Part shown: in pieces, positions 25,426 through 33,937 of the stretch
How positions within the stretch are numbered: position 1 is the stretch's first letter
Layout: each line of letters begins with the position of its first letter
Source: Candidatus Desulfofervidus auxilii
GTDB lineage: Bacteria; Desulfobacterota; Desulfofervidia; Desulfofervidales; Desulfofervidaceae
Assembly (NCBI RefSeq): GCF_001577525.1
Contig: NZ_CP013015.1
Coordinates: forward strand, 272,173-326,337
Length of the DNA: 54,165 nucleotides
Direction of reading: 5' to 3'
Notes under the pieces: model-generated
Seen by the model: the letters and a program-made list of their open reading frames with translations, nothing else
What the model was told of the DNA's origin: nothing
Database searches by the model: none
Translations under genes and position numbers: made by a program

Positions 25426-25636
25426 CATCAATTCTGCCAGTTAGCTCAGTCCTTACCTCATCAATCCTTCGGCTTTGTTCAATTAGATGCCCATTTATGT
25501 CAGAAAGGCGCTTTTCTACAGGGTCAAGCCTTATACCTATCTTTGCCTGATTATCTTTTATCTCTTTAAGTTCAGGTAGGATAAAATTCTTTATAGCAGT
25601 AACCACGCCTTCTTTATTCATACTCCTTACCTTCAT
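25394..25636 (-). CDS. Small coiled-coil hypothetical protein
   Basis: About 75 to 80 residues, mostly helical, with heptad-like repeats in the second half (LSDINGHLIEQSRRIDEVRTELTGRIDATNKDLVEKN), so a coiled coil is likely. It resembles the small coiled-coil proteins linked to DUF or PIN-type modules, but no partner is visible. Possible starts are ATG at 25634-25636 or 25619-25621 (after AAGGAG, which is very close). It converges on the broken third cassette, overlapping it by 32 bp, and is the only array-associated gene in reverse orientation. It has no attC of its own. Confidence 0.55.
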   Translation of the reverse strand: MKVRSMNKEGVVTAIKNFILPELKEIKDNQAKIGIRLDPVEKRLSDINGHLIEQSRRIDEVRTELTGRIDATNKDLVEKN

Positions 25637-25700
25637 ATTCAAGCATAAATTTTATGGACAGGTAAGAACTACCCAAAATACTTGTTAAAAAACCCTTTTC

Positions 25701-25723
25701 CCAAAAATCAATCGCGGATTTTT
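25701..25723 (-). repeat. Dispersed 23-24 bp hairpin repeat, copy 1
   Basis: On the minus strand it reads AAAAATCCGCGATTGATTTTTGG in two parts: AAAAATCCGCG and ATTGATTTTTGG. A near-copy lies in the opposite orientation at 52587-52610. It lies between the coiled-coil gene and ligA. Confidence 0.6.
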
Positions 25724-25737
25724 CTATTTCATTGACA
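25721..25737 (+). repeat. 17-bp direct repeat, right copy
   Basis: TTTCTATTTCATTGACA, one mismatch to 23755-23771. It overlaps the hairpin repeat at its left edge and lies 55 bp before ligA, so its TTGACA may be the -35 box of that gene. Confidence 0.6.
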
Positions 25738-25792
25738 GACAAAGGGAAAATAATTAAACAATAAAATAGTCATATTTTTAGGGAGTAAGGAC

Positions 25793-27940
25793 ATGTATAA
25801 CCAAATTCAACAGAAAGAATTGCTGGAGAAGACAAAATTTTTTTTAAATTGGTTAAAAAATCATCCCGTAAAGACCCTCTCTCTAAAAGAAGCAGAAAAA
25901 ATTATAACTAATCTGCGAGAGGTAATTATTTATCACGATTGGCGGTATTATGTATTAAACGACCCGGTTATTTCTGATTATGAATATGATATTTTGTTTC
26001 GCTATTTGCGGGATATGGAAAAAAGGTATCCCAAACTTATTACTCCTGACTCTCCTACCCAAAGAGTGGCTAGTGAACTTACCAAAGTCTTTCCAGAAGT
26101 GCCTCATCTTTCTAAGATGCTTTCTTTAGACAATGCTTATGGTGCAGAAGAATTAAGAGATTTTCATAGGCGGGTAACTCAAGGCCTGGGTATAGATGAA
26201 GTAGAATATGTTTGTGAACCCAAGTTTGATGGGGCAGGTATTGCTTTAATTTATGAAGGTGATTATTTAAAGCGAGGTGCAACCCGTGGTGATGGTGCCA
26301 GGGGTGAAGATATTACTCCCAATATCAAGACTATCCATTCCATCCCCCTTAAGGCCCCTTTTTCCCAATTTGGCATCCATCTTTTGGAAATAAGGGGCGA
26401 GGTGTTAATTGATAAAGAGACCTTTCATAAGTTAAACCAAAAAAGGTTGGAAGAAGGTTTAACGCCCTTTGCCAATCCTCGCAATGCTGGTGCTGGCTCT
26501 TTAAGACTCCAGGACCCAAGGGAAGTGGCCCAAAAAAACTTGGTGGCCTTTGTTTATCAAATTACTTATGCTGTAAATAAAAAAGGAGAGACTCTCTTGG
26601 GTAGTCATTTGAGGTCTCACTGGGAAGTTTTAAACATCTTGCATCAATGTGGATTTAAGGTTACCCGCGAGGCTCGGTTATGCCATGGCATAGAAGAAGT
26701 TATCACTTTTTGCCAGGATTGGGAAGGAAAGCGAGAAGGATTTGACTATGAAATAGATGGAGTAGTAATTAAGCTCAACTCTATTGCTTATCAGCAAAAA
26801 CTTGGTGAAACTGCTCATCACCCTCGTTGGGCAATTGCCTTTAAGTTTAAGCCTAAACAAGCAACTACTGTTTTAAAAAGAGTGGTTTTTCAGGTAGGTA
26901 GAGTGGGGTCCATCACGCCTGTAGCAGAACTTGAACCGGTGGAGGTAGGAGGAGTGACCATAAGCCGAGTTTCCCTTTTTAATGAAGATTTTATCAGAGA
27001 AAAGGATATTAGAGCAGGTGATACTATATTAGTAGAACGAGCAGGTGAGGTTATTCCTTATGTGGTTAAGGTGATTAAAGAGGCGCGTAAAGGAACAGAA
27101 AAACCCATTATTTTTCCCAAGACTTGCCCTTCTTGTGGTAGTGCTCTGGTGCGTTTGCCTGATGAGGCTGCCTGGCGGTGTCTAAATATCCGTTGTCCTG
27201 TTCAATTAATGGAGAGATTGAAGCACTTTGCTTCCAGACGAGCCATGGATATTGAAGGACTGGGAGATAGGACCGCTCGGGTATTGGTGGTTAGTGGGTT
27301 AGTAAAGGACGTAGGGGATATTTATTTTCTTAATGAAGAAAAACTACTAAAAGAACTCCCTAAACGCATGGAGGCCTTAGGGAAGCCTATTCCCACTTTT
27401 TTAGGAGAACTGAATGTAAAAAAATTACTTAAAGGCATTTCCCAAAGTAAAATAAGACCCCTTCACCGCGTGATTTACGCTATTGGTATCCGTTATGTAG
27501 GTTATACCACGGCTACCATTTTAGCAGAAATGGTGAATTCTATTGATGACCTTATAAACATGCCCTTAGAAGACTTGGAACTGGCTCCAGGTATAGGTCC
27601 TAAAATTGCTCATAGTATTAAAGAATTCTTTAACCTACCAGAAAACATTAAGGTGATAGAAAAATTAAAAAAGGCTGGTGTGCGAATGGCCAAGCTAGAG
27701 ATGGCCGGGCCTTTAGCAGGCAAAGTGTTTGTGTTTACTGGTGCACTCAGCACTATGAGCAGGGACGAAGCCAAAAGTAAGGTAGAGGCGTTGGGTGGAA
27801 AATCTGGGGATACAGTGAGTAAGAAAATAAATTATGTAGTGGTAGGAAAAAACCCAGGCTCAAAATTGGAAAAGGCAAAACGCCTAGGATTAAAAATTAT
27901 AACAGAACAAGAGTTTTTAGAAATGATAAAAGAAAGGTAA
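25793..27940 (+). CDS. ligA: NAD-dependent DNA ligase
   Basis: A 715-residue replication and repair ligase that seals nicks with NAD. In order: N-terminal Ia domain (YHDWRYYVLNDPVISDYEYD), adenylation domain with catalytic Lys144 in CEPKFDGAGI (most have KxDGLA), the OB fold with VGRVGSITPVAELEPV, a zinc finger (CPSCG...CLNIRCP), helix-hairpin-helix repeats and a C-terminal BRCT domain (LAGKVFVFTGALSTMSRDEA). All key residues are present; it is slightly longer than the usual 670 because of the N-terminus. GGAG lies 7 nt before the ATG. It is a single gene, downstream of the cassette array. Confidence 0.97.
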   Translation: MYNQIQQKELLEKTKFFLNWLKNHPVKTLSLKEAEKIITNLREVIIYHDWRYYVLNDPVISDYEYDILFRYLRDMEKRYPKLITPDSPTQRVASELTKVFPEVPHLSKMLSLDNAYGAEELRDFHRRVTQGLGIDEVEYVCEPKFDGAGIALIYEGDYLKRGATRGDGARGEDITPNIKTIHSIPLKAPFSQFGIHLLEIRGEVLIDKETFHKLNQKRLEEGLTPFANPRNAGAGSLRLQDPREVAQKNLVAFVYQITYAVNKKGETLLGSHLRSHWEVLNILHQCGFKVTREARLCHGIEEVITFCQDWEGKREGFDYEIDGVVIKLNSIAYQQKLGETAHHPRWAIAFKFKPKQATTVLKRVVFQVGRVGSITPVAELEPVEVGGVTISRVSLFNEDFIREKDIRAGDTILVERAGEVIPYVVKVIKEARKGTEKPIIFPKTCPSCGSALVRLPDEAAWRCLNIRCPVQLMERLKHFASRRAMDIEGLGDRTARVLVVSGLVKDVGDIYFLNEEKLLKELPKRMEALGKPIPTFLGELNVKKLLKGISQSKIRPLHRVIYAIGIRYVGYTTATILAEMVNSIDDLINMPLEDLELAPGIGPKIAHSIKEFFNLPENIKVIEKLKKAGVRMAKLEMAGPLAGKVFVFTGALSTMSRDEAKSKVEALGGKSGDTVSKKINYVVVGKNPGSKLEKAKRLGLKIITEQEFLEMIKER

Positions 27941-28002
27941 TTTTAAAAAGGTCTTTACTAATCTACTTTGACTGCTTATTTTTATTAAAATAGGAGAATA
28001 AA

Positions 28003-29652
28003 TTGATAGGTTCTAAAAGAGTCTTTGTAATTGGTCATAGAAATCCTGACAGCGATTCCGTTTGTGCGGCTATTGCCTATGCCTATTTCAAGAATAGTAT
28101 GGATAAACAACATCTTTACATACCAGCGAGAGCAGGTGCTTTATTAAAAGAAACACAATTTATCTTAGATTATTTTAAGATTGAAACACCTATACTTGTT
28201 ACTAATCTATCATCTACGGTGAGCGACCTCAATCTGAAAACCCCAATTACTGCCTTTTTACACCAGTCGATAAAAGATGTAGCCATGATTATGAAAGAAC
28301 GTAATATTGACACTGTTCCCATTGTAGATGAATATCAACGGTTATTAGGAGTAACTGGCTACAAAGATATTGCTAAATATTACATAGACAGAATTAAGTG
28401 GGATGAAGTTACCACTTCGGTTTCAGTAGACCTAAAAACCTTGGTTCAAACTCTACAGGCCCGAATACTTGCTAACCCTAAAAAAGTGAAGACCCTTACC
28501 GGCCGCATTCTTATCGCTGCTATGCAGAAAGGCACTATTCTTCATTATATAAAAAAAGGAGATATTGCTATTGTTGGGGATCGAACAGATATTCAAGCAG
28601 ATTTAATTAAATCAGGTTGTAAGGCCTTAATTCTTACGGATGAGACCTCTGTTAGTGAGGAAATCATTAAGTTAGCTAAAAAGCATAGCACTCTTCTCCT
28701 TTCCACTCCTTATTCTAGTTTTACGGTATCTAATTTGCTACCCTTAGCCGTGCCTGTAAAGGCCGCTATGCGGCAAGATGTACCGGTTGTTTTTCTAGAA
28801 ACCCCAATTGGAGAGGTAAAAAAGAAAGTGCTAGAATCGGTTTATAGATGTGCCTTGGTAGTGGATTCTGAACGTCGGCTTATCAGTATCATTACCCGTT
28901 CTGACCTTATTTATTCTATTAAGAAAAAGGTAATTTTAGTAGACCACAATGAAAAAAGCCAAGCTGTAACTGGAGTTGAAGAGGCGGAAATATTAGAAAT
29001 CATAGACCACCATCGTTTAGGTGATATTTCTACATTAAAACCTATATTTGTGTACAATGACCCTGTGGGCAGTACTTGCACCATTGTTGGAGAATTGATT
29101 ACCTTACATAATATAGATATTCCAGCAGAAATAGCTGGGGTACTCCTAGGAGGAATACTCTCTGATACACTTATTCTTTCTTTATCTACTACTACTCAAA
29201 GAGACAAAAAAATGGCACAGGTTTTGGCTAAAAAAGCTGGTATAGATATTGAGACATTTGGGCGTGAATTAATAAAATCTCAAGTGGATTTAAATCATAA
29301 ATCGCCTAGAGAGATACTTTTACAAGATTTTAAGGAAAACATCATTGGAGAAAAAAAGATAGGTATAGGACAAATTCTTATCTTGGATCGGCAAGAATTA
29401 AATCCTTTGGAAAGGGAAATAAAAAAAGAAATGGAAAAAATAAGGAAAGAAAAGGGATATGATCTAGTAGTGTTTCTTATTGCTAATCCATTTGAAAAGA
29501 AAGGAGAAGAGGTTTGGGTCAAAGGAGAAAAGGAGATAGTAGAAAAGGCCTTTGGAGTAAAAGTAAAGGGAGATTGCTGTTTTATTTCTAGTATTCTTTC
29601 CCGCAAGAAAGACTTTATTCCTAAAATAGGATATTCCTTTGAACAGATTTAA
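28003..29652 (+). CDS. Manganese-dependent inorganic pyrophosphatase with CBS and DRTGG regulatory domains
   Basis: A 549-residue family II pyrophosphatase. The catalytic DHH domain is split: FVIGHRNPDSDSVCAAIAYA at the N-terminus, then residues about 75-310 hold a CBS pair (ITAFLHQSIKDVAMIMKERNIDTVPIV) separated by a DRTGG domain, then the catalytic part resumes with VDHN, IIDHHRLGDI and the DHHA2 domain. Related CBS-DRTGG enzymes of clostridia and Desulfobacterota are switched by adenine nucleotides and diadenosine polyphosphates. It hydrolyses pyrophosphate in the cytoplasm. It starts with TTG at 28003 after GGAG. Convergent with the following tRNA and selD operon. Confidence 0.93.
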   Translation: MIGSKRVFVIGHRNPDSDSVCAAIAYAYFKNSMDKQHLYIPARAGALLKETQFILDYFKIETPILVTNLSSTVSDLNLKTPITAFLHQSIKDVAMIMKERNIDTVPIVDEYQRLLGVTGYKDIAKYYIDRIKWDEVTTSVSVDLKTLVQTLQARILANPKKVKTLTGRILIAAMQKGTILHYIKKGDIAIVGDRTDIQADLIKSGCKALILTDETSVSEEIIKLAKKHSTLLLSTPYSSFTVSNLLPLAVPVKAAMRQDVPVVFLETPIGEVKKKVLESVYRCALVVDSERRLISIITRSDLIYSIKKKVILVDHNEKSQAVTGVEEAEILEIIDHHRLGDISTLKPIFVYNDPVGSTCTIVGELITLHNIDIPAEIAGVLLGGILSDTLILSLSTTTQRDKKMAQVLAKKAGIDIETFGRELIKSQVDLNHKSPREILLQDFKENIIGEKKIGIGQILILDRQELNPLEREIKKEMEKIRKEKGYDLVVFLIANPFEKKGEEVWVKGEKEIVEKAFGVKVKGDCCFISSILSRKKDFIPKIGYSFEQI

Positions 29653-29659
29653 ATTTTAT

Positions 29660-29736
29660 TGGTGGCGGTGGAGGGATTCGAACCCCCGACTCTGCGGATA
29701 TGAGCCGCATGCTCTGACCAACTGAGCTACACCGCC
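29660..29736 (-). tRNA. tRNA with CAT anticodon (probably elongator Met)
   Basis: A 77-nt cloverleaf with encoded CCA: acceptor GGCGGTG/CACCGCC, D arm with GCTCAGTTGG, anticodon stem TGCGG/CCGCA with loop CTCATAT, T arm GGTTCGAATCC. The CAT anticodon means Met, or Ile2 if lysidine-modified; the paired first base pair excludes the initiator. It lies in the 115 bp between the pyrophosphatase and the CysK-CysRS gene, in the same direction as the latter. Confidence 0.93.
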
Positions 29737-29767
29737 TGGTAAGATTTTAACAAAGACCTGTTTCTTG

Positions 29768-32089
29768 TCAAGATTGCTTTTTCTGAACAATTCTCCAAAT
29801 AGGACCTTGATTGGTATCTATAATTTCTATACCTTGAGAAAGCAGTTTCTGACGTAAGGCATCAGCTCGGGCCCAATCTTTTCTCTTGCGGGCCGCTTCC
29901 CGCTCTTTTATAAGTCTCAAAGTTTCCTCATCTAACTTTACCTCATCAATGTCCATAATATTAAGCACTTGATTTAATTCTTTAAAAGTAGATAAAATCT
30001 TTCCTTTATCAGTTTTGTTCAAACCCTTCTGCCATAAAACAGGGTTAATCTCATTTATAAAACTGAAAATAGCAGCCAGAGCAGCAGAAATATTTAAGTC
30101 ATCATCCATGGCCTTGATAAAACGCTGCTTCATGTTTTCAAGAAGAGTATCCAGGAGGGGGTAGCTAGGCTCAGGGGTCTCAAGCTGTAAGTGTAAGATA
30201 AAGTTGTTTAACCGAGCTAGGCTTTTCCTTATGGCATCCAGGCTAACGTAAGAAAAATTGAGAGCTTTGCGGTAATGGGTAGCCAAAAGAAAATACCTTA
30301 TTTCTTTACCAGAATAACCCTTTTTTAGTAAATCATTTACCGTAATATAATTGCCGGCTGAACGAGACATTTTTTGGCCATTTACAAAAACCAGTTCATT
30401 GTGAATCCAATAGTTAGCAAAGGTTTTTCCAGTCAAGGCCTGGGCCATTGCTATCTCATTTTCATTATGGGGAAAGATTAAGTCTTTACCACTGGTATGA
30501 ATATCTATGGTTTCTCCTAGATACTTCATGGCCATAGCTACACATTCAATATGCCACCCTGGCCTAACCTTGCCCCATTCTGTTTCCCAAAAAATACCAG
30601 CCTTTAATTCCTGCAGATTACACCGTTTAAAAAGGGTAAAATCCCGGGGATTCTCCTTCTCATAACTGTCCAAATCTACAGTTAGTCCGATTTTAATCTT
30701 GTCTAAATTAATGCCAGAAAGCTTACCATATTCTTTAAATCGGGAGATATCAAAATATACAGAGTGATGTTTTTCATAAGCATATCCTTTTTGTAAAAGC
30801 TTCCTGGTAATTTCCATCATTTCTGGAATATGTTCACTGGCCTTGGGATAATGTTCAGCCGGTTTTATACCCAAAATTTCTATGTCTTTTAAAAACAATG
30901 TAGTATAAAATTGAGTAATTTCAGTAAGGGGTTTCCCCTCCTCTTGGGCCTTGGCAATAGTTTTGTCATCTATGTCCGTGATATTCACCACATGCCTTAC
31001 TTTCAGTTTTTTGAACTCTAAGTACCTCCTGATTAAATCTGCTACTACCAGACGACGATAAACCCCAAGATGAGGAATGTCATGCACTGTTGGTCCACAG
31101 GAATACATCAAGATTTGCCCAGGAGTAATGGGTTTTAAAAACTCTTTTTTGTGGCTTATGGTGTTATAGAAACGAATTGTAAGAGCTGGCTTTTCCACAA
31201 AGAGAGAGGTGCTTAAATATCGTTCTCCTCCATCAGGAAGTATGACCACAATCACCCCATTTTCAAGGGCTTTTGCCTTTTCTATGGCTATAGCCATGGC
31301 TGCACCACTACTTATCCCTGCCAAGATACCCTCTTCCTTGGCCAAACTTCTGGCAGTGTGCAAAGCTTGCTCAGCCTTTACATTCACCTTTTCGTCTAAA
31401 AATTGCTTATCATAAATACCAGGGACATAAGATTCCTTTAGATTTTTAAGACCAGGAATAAACTCTCCTGGATATGGTTCTACCCCAATGACCTTAATAA
31501 CAGGATTATATTCCTTGAGACGCTTGGAAATACCCATTATTGTGCCCGTAGTGCCCATACCAGCCACTACCATATTGATCTTCCCTTGAGTTTGCTGCCA
31601 AATTTCTTCACCTGTGTTATAATAGTGGGCTTGCCAATTATAAGGATTATTGAACTGATCAGTTAGATAATATTTTTCTGGATGCTTCCGCACCATTTGA
31701 TACGCCTTTTCAATAGCCCCATCTGTACCTAAGTGGGCAGGGGTAAAAAGGAGTTCTGCACCATAAGCCTTTAAGATTCGCTTTCGTTCTGTGCTTACTG
31801 ATTCAGGCATTACCAAAAGTAACTTATATCCCTTTATGGCCGCTACCATGGCCAGGCCTATACCTGTATTACCGCTAGTAGCTTCAATGATTATCTTTTC
31901 TTTAGTCAATTCTCCACTCTTTTCAGCTCCCTCTATCATGGCTAGGGCCACCCTGTCTTTTATTGAACCTCCTGGATTAAACATTTCAAGCTTAGCCAGA
32001 ATAGTAACCCTGGGATTGGGATTAAGCCTCTTTATTTCCACCATAGGTGTCTGACCAATAAGATTTAAAACATTTGGATGCACTTTCAT
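29768..32089 (-). CDS. Fusion of cysteine synthase (CysK) and cysteinyl-tRNA synthetase (CysS)
   Basis: A 773-residue protein in one uninterrupted frame. Residues 1-300 are a PLP-dependent O-acetylserine sulfhydrylase: PLP Lys44 in NPGGSIKDRVA, TSGNTG (71-76) and GISSGA (258-263). Residues 303-773 are a class I cysteinyl-tRNA synthetase: zinc ligands Cys331 (CGPTVHD), Cys516 (HIECVAM), His541 and Glu545 (PHNENE), and KMSRS (573-577). The HIGH motif is altered to HLGV (340-343), losing the second His, and the second His of HHENE is Asn. Cysteine would be made and charged by one polypeptide. It follows selD by 66 bp and may share its operon. Whether the synthetase half is fully active is open. 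Confidence 0.95.
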   Translation of the reverse strand: MKVHPNVLNLIGQTPMVEIKRLNPNPRVTILAKLEMFNPGGSIKDRVALAMIEGAEKSGELTKEKIIIEATSGNTGIGLAMVAAIKGYKLLLVMPESVSTERKRILKAYGAELLFTPAHLGTDGAIEKAYQMVRKHPEKYYLTDQFNNPYNWQAHYYNTGEEIWQQTQGKINMVVAGMGTTGTIMGISKRLKEYNPVIKVIGVEPYPGEFIPGLKNLKESYVPGIYDKQFLDEKVNVKAEQALHTARSLAKEEGILAGISSGAAMAIAIEKAKALENGVIVVILPDGGERYLSTSLFVEKPALTIRFYNTISHKKEFLKPITPGQILMYSCGPTVHDIPHLGVYRRLVVADLIRRYLEFKKLKVRHVVNITDIDDKTIAKAQEEGKPLTEITQFYTTLFLKDIEILGIKPAEHYPKASEHIPEMMEITRKLLQKGYAYEKHHSVYFDISRFKEYGKLSGINLDKIKIGLTVDLDSYEKENPRDFTLFKRCNLQELKAGIFWETEWGKVRPGWHIECVAMAMKYLGETIDIHTSGKDLIFPHNENEIAMAQALTGKTFANYWIHNELVFVNGQKMSRSAGNYITVNDLLKKGYSGKEIRYFLLATHYRKALNFSYVSLDAIRKSLARLNNFILHLQLETPEPSYPLLDTLLENMKQRFIKAMDDDLNISAALAAIFSFINEINPVLWQKGLNKTDKGKILSTFKELNQVLNIMDIDEVKLDEETLRLIKEREAARKRKDWARADALRQKLLSQGIEIIDTNQGPIWRIVQKKQS

Positions 32090-32155
32090 ATTGGGCCATG
32101 ATAGCTTATAGAAAACTAGATGACAAGGGCTAATGATTAGTGGCTGAAGGCTTGG

Positions 32156-33196
32156 TTAAATAATTCTTAACTTCCCCTTATTATGATTGTTAACCACCTT
32201 TCCTATGATACTTGCCTCTTTAATCCCTTCAGCCCGAAGCTTTGCCAGACAGTTAGAGGCATCTTTTTCTGATAAGACAATGATAAGGCCACCTGAAGTC
32301 TGGGCATCAAAGAGTATATCCAGAGTTAGTTCAGAAAGCGATGAATTGACATCTACTAAATTGGCACAAAAATGCTTATTAGCATAGCTTCCAGCAGGAA
32401 TAAGTCCCATAGAGGCATATTTCCAAGCCTCTGGTATGACAGGCACCTCCTTGGCCCAAATTTCTATCTCTTTTTTTGAAGCCATGGCCATTTCTAACAA
32501 GTGTCCACCCAAACCAAATCCTGTTACATCAGTGCAGGCATGGACATCAAACCCTTGCATTATTTCACTTGGTCTAGCATTTAAACTGGCGGCTATGTTT
32601 ATCAACTTTTCTATTGCTTCCTGGCTAGCCAGATTGCCTTTAATGGCGGTAGCAATCACGCCTGTGCCCAGAGGTTTAGTTAGAATTAGGACATCACCTA
32701 TTTGAGCTCCAGCATTAGTCAGTATTTTATCCGGATGGACTATACCACTGACCGCAAGTCCATATTTTATTTCAGGGTCATCTACACTATGACCTCCAAC
32801 TAAAATGGCACCTGCCTCCTGGACTTTATCCAATCCACCTCGTAAAATCTCCTTCAAAATATCTTTAGATACCTCTTTAATAGGGAAACAAACAATATTC
32901 ATGGCTGTTAATGGTTTCCCACCCATAGCATAAATATCACTTAAGGCGTTGGCCGCCGCAATTTGGCCAAAGGAGTAAGGGTCATCTACAATGGGGGTAA
33001 AAAAATCCAGTGTCTGAATTAAGGCTGTATCTTCTGTAAGTTTGTAAACCCCAGCGTCATCACAGGTCTCAAACCCCACCAATAATCTAGGATGTCTCTG
33101 CCGAGGCAATTGTGCCATAATTTCAGCCAGGTCCCCTGGACTCAGTTTAGCTGCTCACCCAGAGGCCTTGACTTTTTCCGTAAGTCTATAACTCAT
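32156..33196 (-). CDS. selD: Selenide, water dikinase (selenophosphate synthetase), predicted selenoprotein with in-frame TGA
   Basis: Read from the ATG at 33194-33196 through a TGA at 33155-33157, the product has 346 residues starting MSYRLTEKVKASG-U-AAKLS. SelD proteins have Cys or Sec here (Cys17 of E. coli), three residues before the catalytic Lys (Lys17 here). Then come the glycine-rich ATP site LLVGFETCDDAG, ALSDIYAMGGKP, GGHSVDDPEIKYGLAV and DAQTSGGL. It makes selenophosphate from selenide and ATP for Sec-tRNA synthesis. The conventional ATG at 33116-33118 would lack the active site, so a pipeline that stops at TGA would misannotate it. The start has AAGGAA upstream and overlaps the previous gene by 11 bp. 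Confidence 0.93.
33125..33142 (-). promoter_or_regulatory. Candidate bacterial SECIS hairpin for selD
   Basis: On the mRNA, CCAGG and CCTGG pair perfectly around a GGA loop, and an outer AG/CT pair continues past one bulged U. The apical loop is about 22 nt after the UGA. A bulged U and a G-rich loop at such a distance are what SelB needs in E. coli fdhF. Found by eye; energetics not computed. Confidence 0.55.
33155..33157 (-). other. Predicted selenocysteine codon (TGA) in selD
   Basis: TGA at codon 14, in the SelD active-site loop KASG-U-AAKLS, where the family has either Cys or Sec. Matching sequence on both sides in the same frame supports readthrough. Confidence 0.9.
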
Positions 33197-33536
33197 ATAT
33201 TTCCTTCACTGTCCTTGGAAAACCTATGCTTCTACTTAGCTCCTTCAACAATTCCTTTGCTACTTTTAAAGAAAGGCCTAACTCTAGGGGCGGATAATCA
33301 GGTGCTAAGACCAGCTTTTTATCAAAACGAAGCATAAGCTCGCATGATAGACAATAATCTTTATCTTCTTGATGTCTTTTCCAAAATGTATCTAAATTTA
33401 TATCATCTTCTTTCTGCCCGATAAAAAGACTGGGATAATCAGCATCATAAAGTAGAATGTATGCCAACCCGTCTTTATGAAATTCTATTAAAAAATGGCG
33501 TGTGTCTTGAAACTGAGTATCAATTCGCATTTCCAT
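33186..33536 (-). CDS. Hypothetical protein upstream of selD
   Basis: A 116-residue soluble protein I do not recognise. It contains a CLSCE motif (DYCLSCELMLRF) about two thirds along and acidic and aromatic stretches in the first half (YILLYDADYPSLFIG). The C-terminal part is probably helical (LSLKVAKELLKELSRSIG). Its stop overlaps the selD start by 11 bp, and it points the same way, so the two are likely co-translated; a link to selenium metabolism is only suggested by this. Start ATG at 33534-33536; upstream DNA is AT-rich. Confidence 0.7.
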   Translation of the reverse strand: MEMRIDTQFQDTRHFLIEFHKDGLAYILLYDADYPSLFIGQKEDDINLDTFWKRHQEDKDYCLSCELMLRFDKKLVLAPDYPPLELGLSLKVAKELLKELSRSIGFPRTVKEIYEL

Positions 33537-33653
33537 TATTGTATATTAAAAAATAATATAAAGCAAATAAAGATAGCTTATCTCAAAATTTTCCATTTAT
33601 AAAAATTCCTGATAAGAGTTGTATAAAAGAAAATTTTTTGCTACAGAAATTTC

Positions 33654-33929
33654 ATGGCGCTGTTTCCCAAAGAAACTACCTTAAATTGGGTCTTGAGATT
33701 TCTTAACAAACAGTCTGCGGTTTCTAGGGTAGAAATTCAAAGTTATAAAAGGAACCGCAGTATTAAAGTCTTAAAAAAAGAAGCAAAATTTCAAATTATA
33801 GAAAATGGTTTTTGGAAAGAAGAGTTCATAGTAGAGAAAAATGAATTAAAAACCATTCTTAAAAAATTAATAAGACGGGAATTTCCCCGAAGTCACAAGT
33901 TATGGGTGTTCAAACAAGTTTCCGAGTAG
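33654..33929 (+). CDS. Hypothetical protein, 91 residues
   Basis: A small basic soluble protein I do not recognise (about 25 Lys and Arg in 91 residues), with the fold probably helix-strand-strand-helix. No signal peptide or metal motif. No strong ribosome site. It lies alone between the selD operon (divergent, 117 bp away) and mscS (convergent, 8 bp away). Small size and weak context keep confidence moderate. Confidence 0.55.
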   Translation: MALFPKETTLNWVLRFLNKQSAVSRVEIQSYKRNRSIKVLKKEAKFQIIENGFWKEEFIVEKNELKTILKKLIRREFPRSHKLWVFKQVSE

Positions 33930-33937
33930 GCAAACTA

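Noticed and set aside
32156-33118. selD starting at the ATG at 33116-33118
   Set aside because: This drops the active-site loop and catalytic Lys that are all present upstream of it in the same frame across one TGA.
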